From: Clusia tigrina
Lineage: Eukaryota; Arthropoda; Insecta; Diptera; Clusiidae
Assembly: GCA_920105625.2 (NCBI GenBank)
Contig: OV050030.1
Location: forward strand, 104,377,698-104,441,697
Length of the DNA stretch: 64,000 nucleotides
Reading direction: 5' to 3'
The notes under the pieces are model-generated. The model saw only the letters and a list, made by a program, of their open reading frames with translations, was not told the DNA's origin and did no database searches. The translations under genes were made by a program, and so were the position numbers. Each line of letters starts with the position of its first letter. Positions within the stretch are counted from its first letter, which is position 1. Positions 21,001-31,618 of the stretch are shown here, piece by piece.

Positions 21001-22692
21001 CACCCAACCAAGCGTTGTGTTTTGCATGACTGGAAGCTCAGAGGAAAGTTTGATTTGGCCCATTTCTATGAGGTCGTAATACAGCTCTGCGCCCAAGAAA
21101 ACATCGATTTTTCCTGGTTGATGAAAGTCCGGATCAGTTAATTGGACACCCTTAGGAATCGGCCATTTTTTAACGTTTAGCTGCTGAGCTGGTTGAGTTG
21201 GAACAATGCTTGGCAGCACAAATGCCTCGAAGTCGGCTGCAAAATTGCTTGTTCGAGATTCCAATTTCATGTTAGCGCGGTGCGTAGCTCTTCTTTGGGC
21301 ATTCCCAATACCTTCAATGCACAACGAAGCCTCGATTGGATATATGCCTAGTCTTTTAATGACACGCTCGGAGACGATGTTGATTTGTGATCCTGAGTCG
21401 AGAATGGCTCTAAATTCACCCGATCGTCCATTCGCAGCTGTTTTTCTGATTTTAGCTGTTCCCAACAAGACATAACAGCTTCGATGTGTAGGCACGATGT
21501 CGGTGGCTGCTGATGCCACTGCGGTATTGGACAGAGTTGTAGTTGATTTTAAATTGATTGCTGTAGATCGGCTTCCTCTTGTGGTCTGCTCCCGTGCTTC
21601 TAGATGCAACAGCGTGTTGTGTTTTCTATTGCATTTGGTGCAGTTGCCTGACAAGCAAGATTTGGCGTTGTGCCCACCTTTCAGACAGTTTACACAGTAG
21701 TTTGCTGTTTGGACTGTGTTTAACCGCTGACTTGGTGTCATTTTGAGAAAATCTTGACATTGAAATAGCGCATGATGTTGGTTGCATGTGATGCATGCTG
21801 GACCTGTTGGCACTGAGACACTTAACGCCTGGTAGGCCCTTGGTCGCCCTTGTTCTGCCGCATCCTTGTTGAGTCTTCCTCCTAAAGCTTCCAATGACTG
21901 GAATCTAAGTTCAAGGAATTTCAGGAATTCGTTTACAGATGGTATCTCCTTCGGCTGTTTTAAGGATTGCTCCCATAATGCGTGAGTGGTTTTGTGCAGG
22001 TTTTGGGTTAACATGTACAGCAGAATGGAGTCCCAGCTGTCGGTGCTCACTCCTAGACCTTGTAGAGTCATGATGCACTCCTTGGTAGTGTCGTGGAGGA
22101 ACTTAATCGCTGATGTCTGATCGTTGTTGATTGTCGGTTGGGAGAGCAGTCTGCTTAACGTTGCGTTTATCAGCAGCCGAGGGTTTTCATATCGATCCTT
22201 GACCACCGCCCATTCAGCCTCGTAATCATTTCCCGATGCTGTGAAGTGCCGAATTAGTCCTTCCGCCTGACCGGATAAACTGGACTTCAAGAACCACATC
22301 TTTTGGTAAGCTGGAATTGGTTGTTTGTCGACCAACTCCATAAATAGATCGTGGAACTGCCTGCACTTGTGGTAGCTGCCATCGAATTTTGGTAGTTCAA
22401 CCTTGGGAAGTTTTAGACCTGATGTCGTCATATTAGCTGTTTGCCTGTTGACTGCTGTTGGAGAGGCTTGCATAATTGATGCCGCTGATTCTCGAGCCAT
22501 ATCTTGAAGCTGCAAAATCTGTGCAGTGATTGCTTGCTCAATCTGGGCAAAACCCTCGTAGTCGTATGAGCTGGGCTCATAAGATAACCAGATCCTTTGG
22601 TGCAGGTCCTGGGCAGATTTCCAATGCGTTTCTACTGTCTTCGCTTGCATTGCATAATAGTGCGACGTTTGTTGTGTCACACTATTAAGCAC
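18007..22692 (-). CDS. gag-pol: BEL gag-protease-RT-RNase H-integrase in one frame (1561 codons), unit C
   Basis: Unit C has TGC (20707-20709) where the other four units have the TGA between protease and RT, so the whole polyprotein from the second gag Met to the integrase core is one open frame. Domains in order are capsid-like region, three zinc knuckles (~300-365), protease DSGSQ (~432), RT with YVDD (~840), RNase H (~1015-1150) and integrase HHCC and D-D-E (~1325-1515). An 8-bp deletion near 18043 replaces the C-terminus with a short unrelated tail (GISTAYPNVNRSS). The upstream TAG that splits off the gag N-terminus is still present. This unit shows that gag and pol are one polyprotein in this family. 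Confidence 0.92.
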   Translation of the reverse strand: MLNSVTQQTSHYYAMQAKTVETHWKSAQDLHQRIWLSYEPSSYDYEGFAQIEQAITAQILQLQDMARESAASIMQASPTAVNRQTANMTTSGLKLPKVELPKFDGSYHKCRQFHDLFMELVDKQPIPAYQKMWFLKSSLSGQAEGLIRHFTASGNDYEAEWAVVKDRYENPRLLINATLSRLLSQPTINNDQTSAIKFLHDTTKECIMTLQGLGVSTDSWDSILLYMLTQNLHKTTHALWEQSLKQPKEIPSVNEFLKFLELRFQSLEALGGRLNKDAAEQGRPRAYQALSVSVPTGPACITCNQHHALFQCQDFLKMTPSQRLNTVQTANYCVNCLKGGHNAKSCLSGNCTKCNRKHNTLLHLEAREQTTRGSRSTAINLKSTTTLSNTAVASAATDIVPTHRSCYVLLGTAKIRKTAANGRSGEFRAILDSGSQINIVSERVIKRLGIYPIEASLCIEGIGNAQRRATHRANMKLESRTSNFAADFEAFVLPSIVPTQPAQQLNVKKWPIPKGVQLTDPDFHQPGKIDVFLGAELYYDLIEMGQIKLSSELPVMQNTTLGWVISGKIGQSPTKTATCAVYTGQENGSLNDTLEKFWQLEGCDSPSCNFTTAESRCEEHFLQNYQRDINGRFIVKLPFQTTPNQLGESRELALQRFMTIECKMIKIPEFRAQYVAFMREYEKLGHMEEIDITSIKSSHYFLPHHAVLKPDSSTTKLRVVFDGSAKRSTNVSLNNLLATGPTIQEDVFTILLRFRLPEFVFTADIEKMYRQVRVDKDDQKFQLIWWREDPSHPMKCYQLTTVTYGTTSAPHLAIRTLQALADDQANKYQLRAEVVKSNFYVDDVLSGSDHLSSACEIQRQLRLMLSSAGFNLRKWCANHPRLLGEIPVTDREVNMEFGDTLDDNIKTMGLIWSHSNDDFKVKVGVVESGRITKRSALADISRIFDPLGFVAPVTTTAKVFLQQLWKLEIDWDTELPAPLHKTWLTFKKDLQKLETISVPRHVFGRTVPKDPQVHIFADASERAYGAVAYMRTQDSQNQIIVRFLCAKSRVAPTKQVPLPRLELCAAKVAVELMQKLHESPFFKGVTTHFWSDSIAVLGWINAESAHYHTFVANRISAIQQATNPQQWRHVPSQDNPADLVSRGVTAAKLVDNLFWLYGPKFLHGSMTIWPLQPPREQCALELRRQTSATLTLNSKETTTFWEEINHRNSFRRLQRIVAYVIRYVKVLRNKVSHPTIAPTAEEMETSLTLIVKGTQGRAFYDDIKNLERHPTVNNTSDVSNLSPFIDDQGILRVGGRQEASNLSYDAKHPMLLPYNGHISRMIVVMMHENNLHCGPQGLLSASRERFWIIKGKIMARNVVQNCVRCTRSKPKLFTQVMGNLPATRVTPARPFVHSGVDYCGPFWVHYKIRGKKPHKAYIAVFSCFATKAVHLEVVTELTTEAFIGALKRFSCRRGRCDTIYCDNATNFVGASNNLKELNDVIFSNTSRENITRSCSDRGINFKFIPPRAPHFGGLWEAAVKSAKHLLLRSVSTASLTYEELETIVVEIEGISTAYPNVNRSS

Positions 22693-22755
22693 TTGGCTAA
22701 GTAGTTTGCTAGCTGTGTCTGTTGACTTCTTTTGTTTGTCAATTAGTGAGCATAG

Positions 22756-23178
22756 CTAACTTGACGGACCTCTGGGGGCAGGTATCACGGTGCTTGATTC
22801 GCTTTGTCTGGTGGCTGGCTGCGGCGACTGTACTCTTTTGAGTACCTCCGGTGCAGCCTTTGAGGTTGATGCTGCCTGGAGACGTTTGATGGCCTGTACT
22901 GGTCTGTCCATCTGATCGCGTGCTTCTCGGTATTTCGTGCGAATGACAGTGTGTAAATCCTTCACGAAATACGGGTGGCCGACTTCCTTGCCATGTTGGT
23001 CGCGGATGGTATTGTCGAGTTTGTCAAACTGTTCCCACAATTCATCCAGCTCCTTGGCTTTTGTTGTTATGACATATATTGTTCTGCACTCATGTGGCGC
23101 CTTCTTGTAATTGGCTATAGCTTTTTGTAGAGCCAGTGCAAGTTCATCTTGCCTCAATGATAGTTCATCCATTCCCAT
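22756..23178 (-). CDS. gag: BEL gag, N-terminal segment, unit C
   Basis: 140 codons ending at the shared TAG, in frame with 22692 downstream. Two substitutions are visible against B (LHTVIRTK for LHTAIRTK, EARDQMD for EARDEMD). Confidence 0.75.
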   Translation of the reverse strand: MGMDELSLRQDELALALQKAIANYKKAPHECRTIYVITTKAKELDELWEQFDKLDNTIRDQHGKEVGHPYFVKDLHTVIRTKYREARDQMDRPVQAIKRLQAASTSKAAPEVLKRVQSPQPATRQSESSTVIPAPRGPSS

Positions 23179-23499
23179 GATGATGACGTATCGTGTTTTT
23201 TAATGCTATGTGCAGGATTCGTTGTTGTCGTCTGCTGGTTACCGGCTAATGCTGACTTGATTGTTGTCGTCTGCTGGTTACAGGAAACTTGATAGCTTGA
23301 TGATGTAGATAATGTCTGAAGTCTTCTGCAGGTTACTAGCTTAGGACTTGATTGTTGAATGTGGATACTACGTTGGTAGCTGTTTGCTGCCTACTGAAAG
23401 ATGTTTCAATGATCAGTGGATCGATGGATACTTGGCACTTGAACCAGTTATCCTCTCCGTCTGATACTCAGAAGGTTGCAAACGTCGGGGTCACCAAAA
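23179..23499 (-). other. BEL leader of unit C
   Basis: 5' UTR and primer binding site, same layout as 15056-15376. No coding content. Confidence 0.8.
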
Positions 23500-24031
23500 T
23501 GTTAAACTAAATTTAACAGCTGAAGTTCAACAACAGTTCTTGTACCGAGTTGATTATTAAGTTGACAACAGGTGCATAAACCTTGGTGTCGGAGGAGGAG
23601 AATCAATCAATGTTAAGTTAAAATGAAAACACTCACAGTTAACTCTTTCTGATTGACTGACTTTTGGATCTGCCAATCGTGGGTATTTATTCATTTTTCT
23701 ATATACATATATTACATATAATTTGGCTATACATATTAGGTATTATTGAATTGACAGCATAACCATGAAATGTGCATTATTGACAAATTTGCAAGCTGGC
23801 CTTGGATTGAGTTTTTCAGCGTATTGCACTTGATATCATGTTTCATCCAGTGCAATGCCTTCGCTGATGTAGTATATATTGGAGTTTTTGTCAACAATGC
23901 AAATCGTTAAGCTGGCAAGGTTTGCTTAACACAAGCCTAATTGTATGCAAAAGAAGATGTTATGCATTAAAAGTTTGAATGTTACATACCTCCCAATGAG
24001 GTTTGCACATCAACTGTTAATGCAATTAACA
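23500..24031 (-). repeat. BEL/Pao LTR between units D and C (532 bp)
   Basis: Same ends and length as 15377-15908, nearly identical by eye (for example CAACAGGTGCATAAACC where that copy has CAACAGGTACATAAACC). Confidence 0.9.
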
Positions 24032-25533
24032 TTTCTCCCGCGCGTGGCGAGGGCGAGGCTGAGGCACCGTATCTGTTGACGTGATGATTTCTGGTACATT
24101 GATGCCACGTTGACTTCGTATTTTCCATATGAGCCCAGTAAAAGTATCACGGACAGGAACAGTGCGGTATAACTGACCGCATGGTGGTTGAATTTTGTGC
24201 AGTGTCATCAGTTTTTCCTTGGCCAGAGCATTGTGTAATTCTGTGAGATTCTTCAGTTGTGTTGTGTAAGTGATCGCGTTGATTTTCTGCAATAGTGGGG
24301 TTATTTGTTCACTATTAGATAATTCTGTAATTTTTCCTAGGCTTGTGCGTGATGCTGTTAACGAACTGGACACGGATTCTTGCCCTTGTATTGAGATTGC
24401 ATTGTGTTTCAGCACGCATTCTGGCTGAAGTGTCAGTAGTCCTGAGCCTTTCAGTGTCAACAGGATGATTTCTTTGCCGCAGACTGCAGTGGCTCGTAAA
24501 GTTGACGGAATTGCATAAATCCATTGATTTGTTTTCTTCAATGTTAGCCACGTAATGTTATTGGCCACAGGTTTTAGTTTACAATTTGGTTGAGTGTTGT
24601 TGTTAAACAAATTGATTTCGCAGGAACACATCGCAGCCTCATAGCTGTACCGGATTGGCACATTGGAACATACGTATTCATTTTGATTGATTCGCTCACA
24701 TGATGCAAAGTAGTTGGAGCTAATTCGGAGGTATTGATCGCGAGCAGCATTTGTGGCAAGAAAAGTGGAGCATATATCAATTGCCACCATAGTGTTGTTG
24801 ATCCAATTTGGTACCGAAATGAGCAGAAAGAGTTCAAATCGGCCATGTTCCACCAACGGTAATGTAATCTTAAACACAACATGGTCCTGAGTGAATCCTC
24901 CCTTTACCTTCATTATCCTATATAGTTGTATTAAGTCCTCTTGATTTGCAGGTAGTTCTAATGATGATGGCAGGTGGAGTTTAATTTTGTCAACTTCGGT
25001 GTGCAATTGCGCGGCAGTTAAAAGGAGCGGATTGAATTTACCATGGTGAGTGTCTGTGAGAACATCCAGTATAGCTGACTGTGTACGTTGTAAATCGGTT
25101 GCGATTAGAGTTAGTTGAATTGACAGAGCGTTGAATAGTTCCAACAATTTCGATTGTTGCAGCTCTTCGTCTTCTTTCTGCAATTGATTCCACATTTGAT
25201 TCACTTGTTGGTCAAACTCATCAAATTTTGTCTTAACCGCTATCTGATTGTCTTTGACATCTTTTTGGAATACTCTGAATCTAACACGCCAAATAGTGTA
25301 TGTGCAAGGTTTCCAACGAGATTTACTGCCCCTCTCCTGTTGCGACTGCTTCTTAACAGATTATTATCTACACGCAATTCTCCTTCAAGTCGATCGAAGC
25401 TGTCGGTTAGATTACTACAAGTGTAGTTTTGTTTAATCTTTCGGCAAAGTTATCGTAGGGTGCTGGTACCGTTGACCAGCGTTGATGCTTCTGACCAATA
25501 TGGTTTCAGATCGTAGTATACGAGCAAGTTCCA
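24026..25533 (-). pseudogene. env: F-like envelope gene of the BEL element, unit D, broken
   Basis: The main part is open over 392 codons (24026-25204) and, as in C, runs through the ~44-bp deletion into the LTR. The two TAA codons and the frame changes common to all units are present upstream, so it still cannot give a whole envelope. Confidence 0.75.
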
Positions 25534-26148
25534 TTACGTAGATGAAATAGCAACTGATCCTATATTTTCGAAGTGGATGCCAAGTTTTGAACCAAAACGA
25601 TTAACTTGCACTGGAGATCCCAATATTATTGGTAACATCATTATTGGTAGTAGCAATGCCAAACCATTAGTGATTGCTGGTATTATTCTTCTCCTTTTTG
25701 GCACTGGTTGCTCTCCTGGATCTACTTCGATGTCGTCATGATCTGCCGAGAATAATGGTGCCAGTCTTTGAATTGCTCTTTTAAATATGCCCCTTTGTGT
25801 TTTTACGTCGCACACTCTTACTAAGCCATCGTCACCCTTGTATACCTTAACAATTCGCCCTAGAGGCCATTGGAGCACTGGTAAGTTATCTTCTTTGACG
25901 ATTACCATAGTATTTGGCTCTATGGTGCTGGTTGGACCCTTCCATTTGTGTCGTTGCTGAAGTTGGTAAAGGTACTCGTCCGACCAACGTTTCCAGAACT
26001 CGTATTTAAGGTGTGTCACCAATTTCCATCTAGTTTGTATACTTACCTTGGATTCTGACATGTTCCTATCTATCTGTGAAGTTAACGGTTCGCCTATCAA
26101 GAAGTGTCCCGGAGTTAGCGCTGTTAGGTCAGCTGGATCTGTTGACAT
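25534..26148 (-). pseudogene. pol: BEL pol C-terminal segment, unit D, out of frame
   Basis: Same as in unit C: the 8-bp deletion near 26164 separates it from the upstream frame. Confidence 0.85.
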
Positions 26149-28822
26149 TGGGGTAAGCGGTCGAAATTCCCTCGATCTCCACGACGATGGTTTCGAGTTC
26201 TTCGTAGGTCAGCGATGCCGTCGATACACTTCGTAGTAGCAAATGCTTGGCGGATTTAACCGCTGCTTCCCATAAGCCTCCAAAATGTGGAGCTCTAGGA
26301 GGAATAAATTTGAAGTTTATTCCACGGTCGCTGCATGATCTCGTGATATTTTCTCGTGAGGTGTTTGAGAAGATGACATCGTTTAGCTCCTTCAGATTGT
26401 TACTTCCGCCGACGAAATTGGTTGCGTTGTCACAATAGATAGTGTCACACCGCCGGCGACACGAGAAGCGTTTCAGCGCTCCGATAAATGCTTCGGTCGT
26501 CAATTCGGTTACAACCTCTAGGTGAACTGCCTTTGTTGCGAAACAGGAAAATACTGCGATGTAAGCCTTGTGTGGCTTCTTTCCTCGAATTTTATAGTGC
26601 ACCCAAAATGGTCCGCAATAATCCACTCCACTATGGACAAACGGTCGAGCTGGAGTGACTCTGGTTGCTGGCAAATTTCCCATCACTTGAGTGAATAACT
26701 TAGGCTTGGATCTGGTGCAGCGCACGCAATTTTGCACAACGTTTCGGGCCATTATTTTTCCTTTTATTATCCAAAATCGTTCCCTTGACGCTGATAGCAA
26801 ACCTTGTGGACCACAATGCAAATTATTCTCATGCATCATGACGAGAATCATTCTGGAGATATGGTCGTTGTATGGCAGCAACATGGGATGTTTTGCGTCA
26901 TAGCTCAAGTTAGATGCTTCTTGCCGTCCTCCAACCCTTAGGATACCTTGGTCATCAATAAACGGTGACAAATTACTGACATCGCTAGTGTTATTGACAG
27001 TTGGGTGACGCTCTAAGTTTTTAATGTCATCGTAAAAGGCTCTTCCTTGGGTACCCTTGACAATCAATGTCAATGATGTCTCCATTTCTTCGGCTGTTGG
27101 TCCTATTGTAGGGTGGGACACCTTGTTTCTTAATACTTTCACATAACGAATGACATATGCTACAATTCTTTGCAGGCGTCGAAATGAGTTCCTGTGATTG
27201 ATTTCTTCCCAGAAAGTTGTTGTCTCTTTCGAATTGAGTGTTAGAGCTGCACTCGTCTGCCGCCTGAGTTCCAAGGCACATTGTTCTCGCGGAGGTTGAA
27301 GTGGCCAAATTGTCATAGATCCGTGCAGGAACTTAGGTCCATATAGCCAAAACAGGTTGTCTACCAATTTAGCTGCTGTCACGCCTCTTGATACCAGATC
27401 TGCGGGATTGTCTTGGGACGGCACGTGACGCCATTGTTGTGGATTAGTTGCTTGCTGAATAGCCGAAATTCGGTTTGCCACGAATGTGTGGTAGTGTGCT
27501 GATTCTGCATTTATCCATCCCAGCACCGCTATGGAATCAGACCAAAAATGCGTTGTAACGCCTTTGAAGAATGGGCTTTCATGGAGCTTCTGCATCAATT
27601 CCACGGCGACCTTAGCAGCGCACAATTCCAGTCTTGGTAATGGTACTTGCTTTGTTGGAGCTACTCGTGATTTCGCGCATAGGAAGCGAACGATTATCTG
27701 GTTTTGGGAATCTTGTGTTCGCATGTATGCTACCGCTCCATAGGCACGTTCTGATGCGTCAGCGAAAATGTGTACTTGGGGGTCCTTGGGTACTGTGCGA
27801 CCGAAGACGTGGCGTGGCACGCTGATGGTTTCTAACTTCTGCAAGTCCTTTTTGAAGGTTAGCCATGTTTTGTGAAGTGGTGCTGGAAGTTCTGTATCCC
27901 AGTCTATTTCAAGTTTCCATAGTTGTTGAAGGAATACTTTTGCTGTGGTCGTAACTGGCGCGACGAAGCCAAGGGGATCAAAAATACGTGAAATATCTGC
28001 TAAGGCTGAACGCTTTGTTATCCTACCGGATTCTACTACACCAACCTTGACCTTAAAGTCATCATTAGAATGGCTCCAAATCAATCCCATTGTTTTGATG
28101 TTGTCGTCCAGTGTGTCACCGAATTCCATATTTACTTCACGGTCCGTGACTGGAATTTCTCCTAGTAACCTTGGGTGATTCGCGCACCATTTCCGTAAAT
28201 TGAAACCCGCGGAACTAAGCATGAGTCGAAGTTGCCGCTGTATTTCACATGCAGAGGAGAGATGATCAGATCCGCTCAACACATCATCGACATAAAAATT
28301 GGATTTTACGACTTCTGCTCTTAGTTGGTATTTGTTGGCTTGATCGTCAGCCAGAGCCTGAAGTGTGCGGATAGCCAAATGCGGTGCAGATGTTGTACCG
28401 TAGGTGACTGTCGTGAGCTGATAACACTTCATGGGATGTGAGGGATCCTCTCTCCACCAGATAAGTTGGAACTTTTGATCGTCTTTATCTACTCGCACTT
28501 GTCGATACATCTTTTCAATGTCGGCTGTAAAGACAAATTCAGGGAGCCGGAAACGCAAAAGAATAGTGAACACATCTTCCTGGATAGTTGGTCCTGTTGC
28601 CAGAAGATTGTTTAAAGAGACATTTGTTGATCTTTTGGCTGAACCATCGAATACGACTCTTAGCTTTGTCGTTGAGCTGTCTGGCTTCAAAACGGCATGA
28701 TGTGGAAGAAAGTAGTGGGAACTCTTGATGCTAGTTATATCAATCTCTTCCATATGACCAAGCTTCTCGTATTCTCGCATGAAGGCTACATATTGGGCCC
28801 TGAATTCAGGAATCTTTATCAT
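26129..28822 (-). CDS. pol: BEL pol, RT-RNase H-integrase core (897 codons), unit D, C-terminus lost
   Basis: Open from the Met after the TGA through RT (YVDD), RNase H and integrase D-D-E, then ended by the same 8-bp deletion and the same short tail as unit C. A 3-bp deletion near 26455 removes one Gly (CRRRCDTIYC for CRRGRCDTIYC), and GGSNN replaces GASNN next to the second catalytic Asp. Confidence 0.88.
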   Translation of the reverse strand: MIKIPEFRAQYVAFMREYEKLGHMEEIDITSIKSSHYFLPHHAVLKPDSSTTKLRVVFDGSAKRSTNVSLNNLLATGPTIQEDVFTILLRFRLPEFVFTADIEKMYRQVRVDKDDQKFQLIWWREDPSHPMKCYQLTTVTYGTTSAPHLAIRTLQALADDQANKYQLRAEVVKSNFYVDDVLSGSDHLSSACEIQRQLRLMLSSAGFNLRKWCANHPRLLGEIPVTDREVNMEFGDTLDDNIKTMGLIWSHSNDDFKVKVGVVESGRITKRSALADISRIFDPLGFVAPVTTTAKVFLQQLWKLEIDWDTELPAPLHKTWLTFKKDLQKLETISVPRHVFGRTVPKDPQVHIFADASERAYGAVAYMRTQDSQNQIIVRFLCAKSRVAPTKQVPLPRLELCAAKVAVELMQKLHESPFFKGVTTHFWSDSIAVLGWINAESAHYHTFVANRISAIQQATNPQQWRHVPSQDNPADLVSRGVTAAKLVDNLFWLYGPKFLHGSMTIWPLQPPREQCALELRRQTSAALTLNSKETTTFWEEINHRNSFRRLQRIVAYVIRYVKVLRNKVSHPTIGPTAEEMETSLTLIVKGTQGRAFYDDIKNLERHPTVNNTSDVSNLSPFIDDQGILRVGGRQEASNLSYDAKHPMLLPYNDHISRMILVMMHENNLHCGPQGLLSASRERFWIIKGKIMARNVVQNCVRCTRSKPKLFTQVMGNLPATRVTPARPFVHSGVDYCGPFWVHYKIRGKKPHKAYIAVFSCFATKAVHLEVVTELTTEAFIGALKRFSCRRRCDTIYCDNATNFVGGSNNLKELNDVIFSNTSRENITRSCSDRGINFKFIPPRAPHFGGLWEAAVKSAKHLLLRSVSTASLTYEELETIVVEIEGISTAYPNVNRSS

Positions 28823-28825
28823 TTT

Positions 28826-30811
28826 TCATTCAATTGTCATGAACCGTTGCAGAGCTAACTCCCGCGATTCTCCCAGTTGGTTTGGAGTGGTTTGGAACGG
28901 CAATTTCACTATGAAGCGCCCATTGATATCACGTTGATAATTTTGCAGAAAATGTTCTTCACAGCGACTCTCGGCGGTTGTAAAGTTACAGCTCGGTGAA
29001 TCACATCCTTCAAGTTGCCAGAATTTTTCAAGAGTGTCGTTGAGGGAACCATTCTCCTGACCAGTGTAGACTGCACATGTTGCTGTTTTTGTTGGGCTTT
29101 GGCCAATTTTTCCACTTATCACCCAACCAAGCGTTGTGTTTTGCATGACTGGAAGCTCAGAGGAAAGTTTGATTTGGCCCATTTCTATGAGGTCGTAATA
29201 CAGCTCTGCGCCCAAGAGAACATCGATTTTTCCTGGTTGATGAAAGTCCGGATCAGCCAATTGGACACCCTTAGGAATCGGCCATTTTTTAACGTTTAGC
29301 TGCTGAGCTGGTTGAGTTGGAACAATGCTTGGCAGCACAAATGCCTCGAAGTCGGCTGCAAAGTTGCTTGTTCGAGATTCCAATTTCATTTTAGCGCGGT
29401 GCGTAGCTCTTCTTTGGGCATTCCCAATACCTTCAATGCACAACGAAGCCTCGATTGGATATATGCCTAGTCGTTTAATGACACGCTCGGAGACGATGTT
29501 GATTTGTGATCCTGAGTCGAGAATGGCTCTAAATTCACCCGATCGTCCATTCGCAGCTGTTTTTCTGATTTTAGCTGTTCCCAACAAGACATAACAGCTT
29601 CGATGTGTAGGCACGATGTCGGTGGCTGCTGATGCCACTGCGGTATTGGACAGAGTTGTAGTTGATTTTAAATTGATTGCTGTAGATCGGCTTCCTCTTG
29701 TGGTCTGCTCCCGTGCTTCTAGATGCAACAGCGTGTTGTGTTTTCTATTGCATTTGGTGCAGTTGCCTGACAAGCAAGATTTGGCGTTGTGCCCACCTTT
29801 CAGACAGTTTACACAGTAGTTTGCTGTTTGGACTGTGTTTAACCGCTGACTTGGTGTCATTTTGAGAAAATCTTGACATTGAAATAGCGCATGATGTTGG
29901 TTGCATGTGATGCATGCTGGACCTGTTGGCACTGAGACACTTAACGCCTGGTAGGCCCTTGGTCGCCCTTGTTCTGCCGCATCCTTGTTGAGTCTTCCTC
30001 CTAAAGCTTCCAATGACTGGAATCTAAGTTCAAGGAATTTCAGGAATTCGTTTACAGATGGTATCTCCTTCGGCTGTTTTAAGGATTGCTCCCATAATGC
30101 GTGAGTGGTTTTGTGCAGGTTTTGGGTTAACATGTACAGCAGAATGGAGTCCCAGCTGTCGGTGCTCACTCCTAGACCTTGTAGAGTCATGATGCACTCC
30201 TTGGTAGTGTCGTGGAGGAACTTAATCGCTGATGTCTGATCGTTGTTGATTGTCGGTTGGGAGAGCAATCTGCTTAACGTTGCGTTTATCAGCAGCCGAG
30301 GGTTTTCATATCGATCCTTGACCACCGCCCATGCAGCCTCGTAATCATTTCCCGATGCTGTGAAGTGCCGAATTAGTCCTTCCGCCTGACCGGATAAACT
30401 GGACTTCAAGAACCACATCTTTTGGTAAGCTGGCATTGGTTGTTTGTCGACCAACTCCATAAATAGATCGTGGAACTGCCTCCACTTGTGGTAGCTGCCA
30501 TCGAATTTTGGTAGTTCAACCTTGGGAAGTTTTAGACCTGATGTCGTCATATTGGCTGTTTGCCTGTTGACTGCTGTTGGAGAGGCTTGCATAATTGATG
30601 CCGCTGATTCTCGAGCCATATCTTGAAGCTGCAAAATCTGTGCAGTGATTGCTTGCTCAATCTGGGCAAAACCCTCGTAGTCGTATGAGCTGGGCTCATC
30701 AGATAACCAGATCCTTTGGTGCAGGTCCTGGGCAGATTTCCAATGCGTTTCTACTGTCTTCGCCTGCATTGCATAATAGTGCGACGTTTGTTGTGTCACG
30801 CTATTAAGCAC
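28826..30811 (-). CDS. gag-pro: BEL gag-protease, main segment (661 codons), unit D
   Basis: Intact, ending at the shared TGA. Differences include HKWRQFHD where the other units have HKCRQFHD, QPMPAYQ for QPIPAYQ and EAAWAV for EAEWAV. The zinc knuckles and DSGSQ protease are unchanged. Confidence 0.85.
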   Translation of the reverse strand: MLNSVTQQTSHYYAMQAKTVETHWKSAQDLHQRIWLSDEPSSYDYEGFAQIEQAITAQILQLQDMARESAASIMQASPTAVNRQTANMTTSGLKLPKVELPKFDGSYHKWRQFHDLFMELVDKQPMPAYQKMWFLKSSLSGQAEGLIRHFTASGNDYEAAWAVVKDRYENPRLLINATLSRLLSQPTINNDQTSAIKFLHDTTKECIMTLQGLGVSTDSWDSILLYMLTQNLHKTTHALWEQSLKQPKEIPSVNEFLKFLELRFQSLEALGGRLNKDAAEQGRPRAYQALSVSVPTGPACITCNQHHALFQCQDFLKMTPSQRLNTVQTANYCVNCLKGGHNAKSCLSGNCTKCNRKHNTLLHLEAREQTTRGSRSTAINLKSTTTLSNTAVASAATDIVPTHRSCYVLLGTAKIRKTAANGRSGEFRAILDSGSQINIVSERVIKRLGIYPIEASLCIEGIGNAQRRATHRAKMKLESRTSNFAADFEAFVLPSIVPTQPAQQLNVKKWPIPKGVQLADPDFHQPGKIDVLLGAELYYDLIEMGQIKLSSELPVMQNTTLGWVISGKIGQSPTKTATCAVYTGQENGSLNDTLEKFWQLEGCDSPSCNFTTAESRCEEHFLQNYQRDINGRFIVKLPFQTTPNQLGESRELALQRFMTIE

Positions 30812-30874
30812 TTGGCTAAGTAGTTTGCTAGCTGTGTCTGTTGACTTCTTTTGTTTGTCAATTAGTGAGCATAG

Positions 30875-31297
30875 CTAACTTGACGGATCTCTGGGGGCAG
30901 GTATCACGGTGCTTGATTCGCTTTGTCTGGTGGCTGGCTGCGGCGACTGTACTCTTTTGAGTACCTCCGGTGCAGCATTTGAGGTTGATGCTGCCTGGAG
31001 ACGTTTGATGGCCTGTACTGGTCTGTCCATCTCATCGCGTGCTTCTCGGTATTTCGTGCGAATGGCAGTGTGTAAATCCTACACGAAATACGGGTGGCCG
31101 ACTTCCTTGCCATGTTGGTCGCGGATGGTATTGTCGAGTTTGTCAAACTGTTCCCACAATTCATCCAGCTCCTTGGCTTTTGTTGTTATGACATCTATTG
31201 TTCTGCACTCTTGTGGCGCCTTCTTGTAATTGGCTATAGCTTTTTGTAGAGCCAGTGCAAGTTCATCTTGCCTCAATGATAGTTCATCCATTCCCAT
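30875..31297 (-). pseudogene. gag: BEL gag, N-terminal segment, unit D, early stop
   Basis: A single A-to-T change turns Lys into TAG at 31079-31081, ending the frame after 72 codons. The rest of the 140-codon segment remains readable down to the shared TAG. Unit D is therefore doubly blocked in gag. Confidence 0.85.
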
Positions 31298-31618
31298 GAT
31301 GATGACGTATCGTGTTTTTTAATGCTATGTGCAGGATTCGTTGTTGTCGTCTGCTGGTTACCGGCTAATGCTGACTTGATTGTTGTCGTCTGCTGGTTAC
31401 AGGAAACTTGATAGCTTGATGATGTAGATAATGTCTGAAGTCTTCTGCAGGTTACTAGCTTAGGACTTGATTGTTGAATGTGGATACTACGTTGATAGCT
31501 GTTTGCTGCCTACTGAAAGATGTTTCAATGATCAGTGGATCGATGGATACTTGGCACTTGAACCAGTTATCCTCTCCGTCTGATACTCAGAAGGTTGCAA
31601 ACGTCGGGGTCACCAAAA
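31298..31618 (-). other. BEL leader of unit D
   Basis: 5' UTR and primer binding site, same layout as the other units. Confidence 0.8.
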
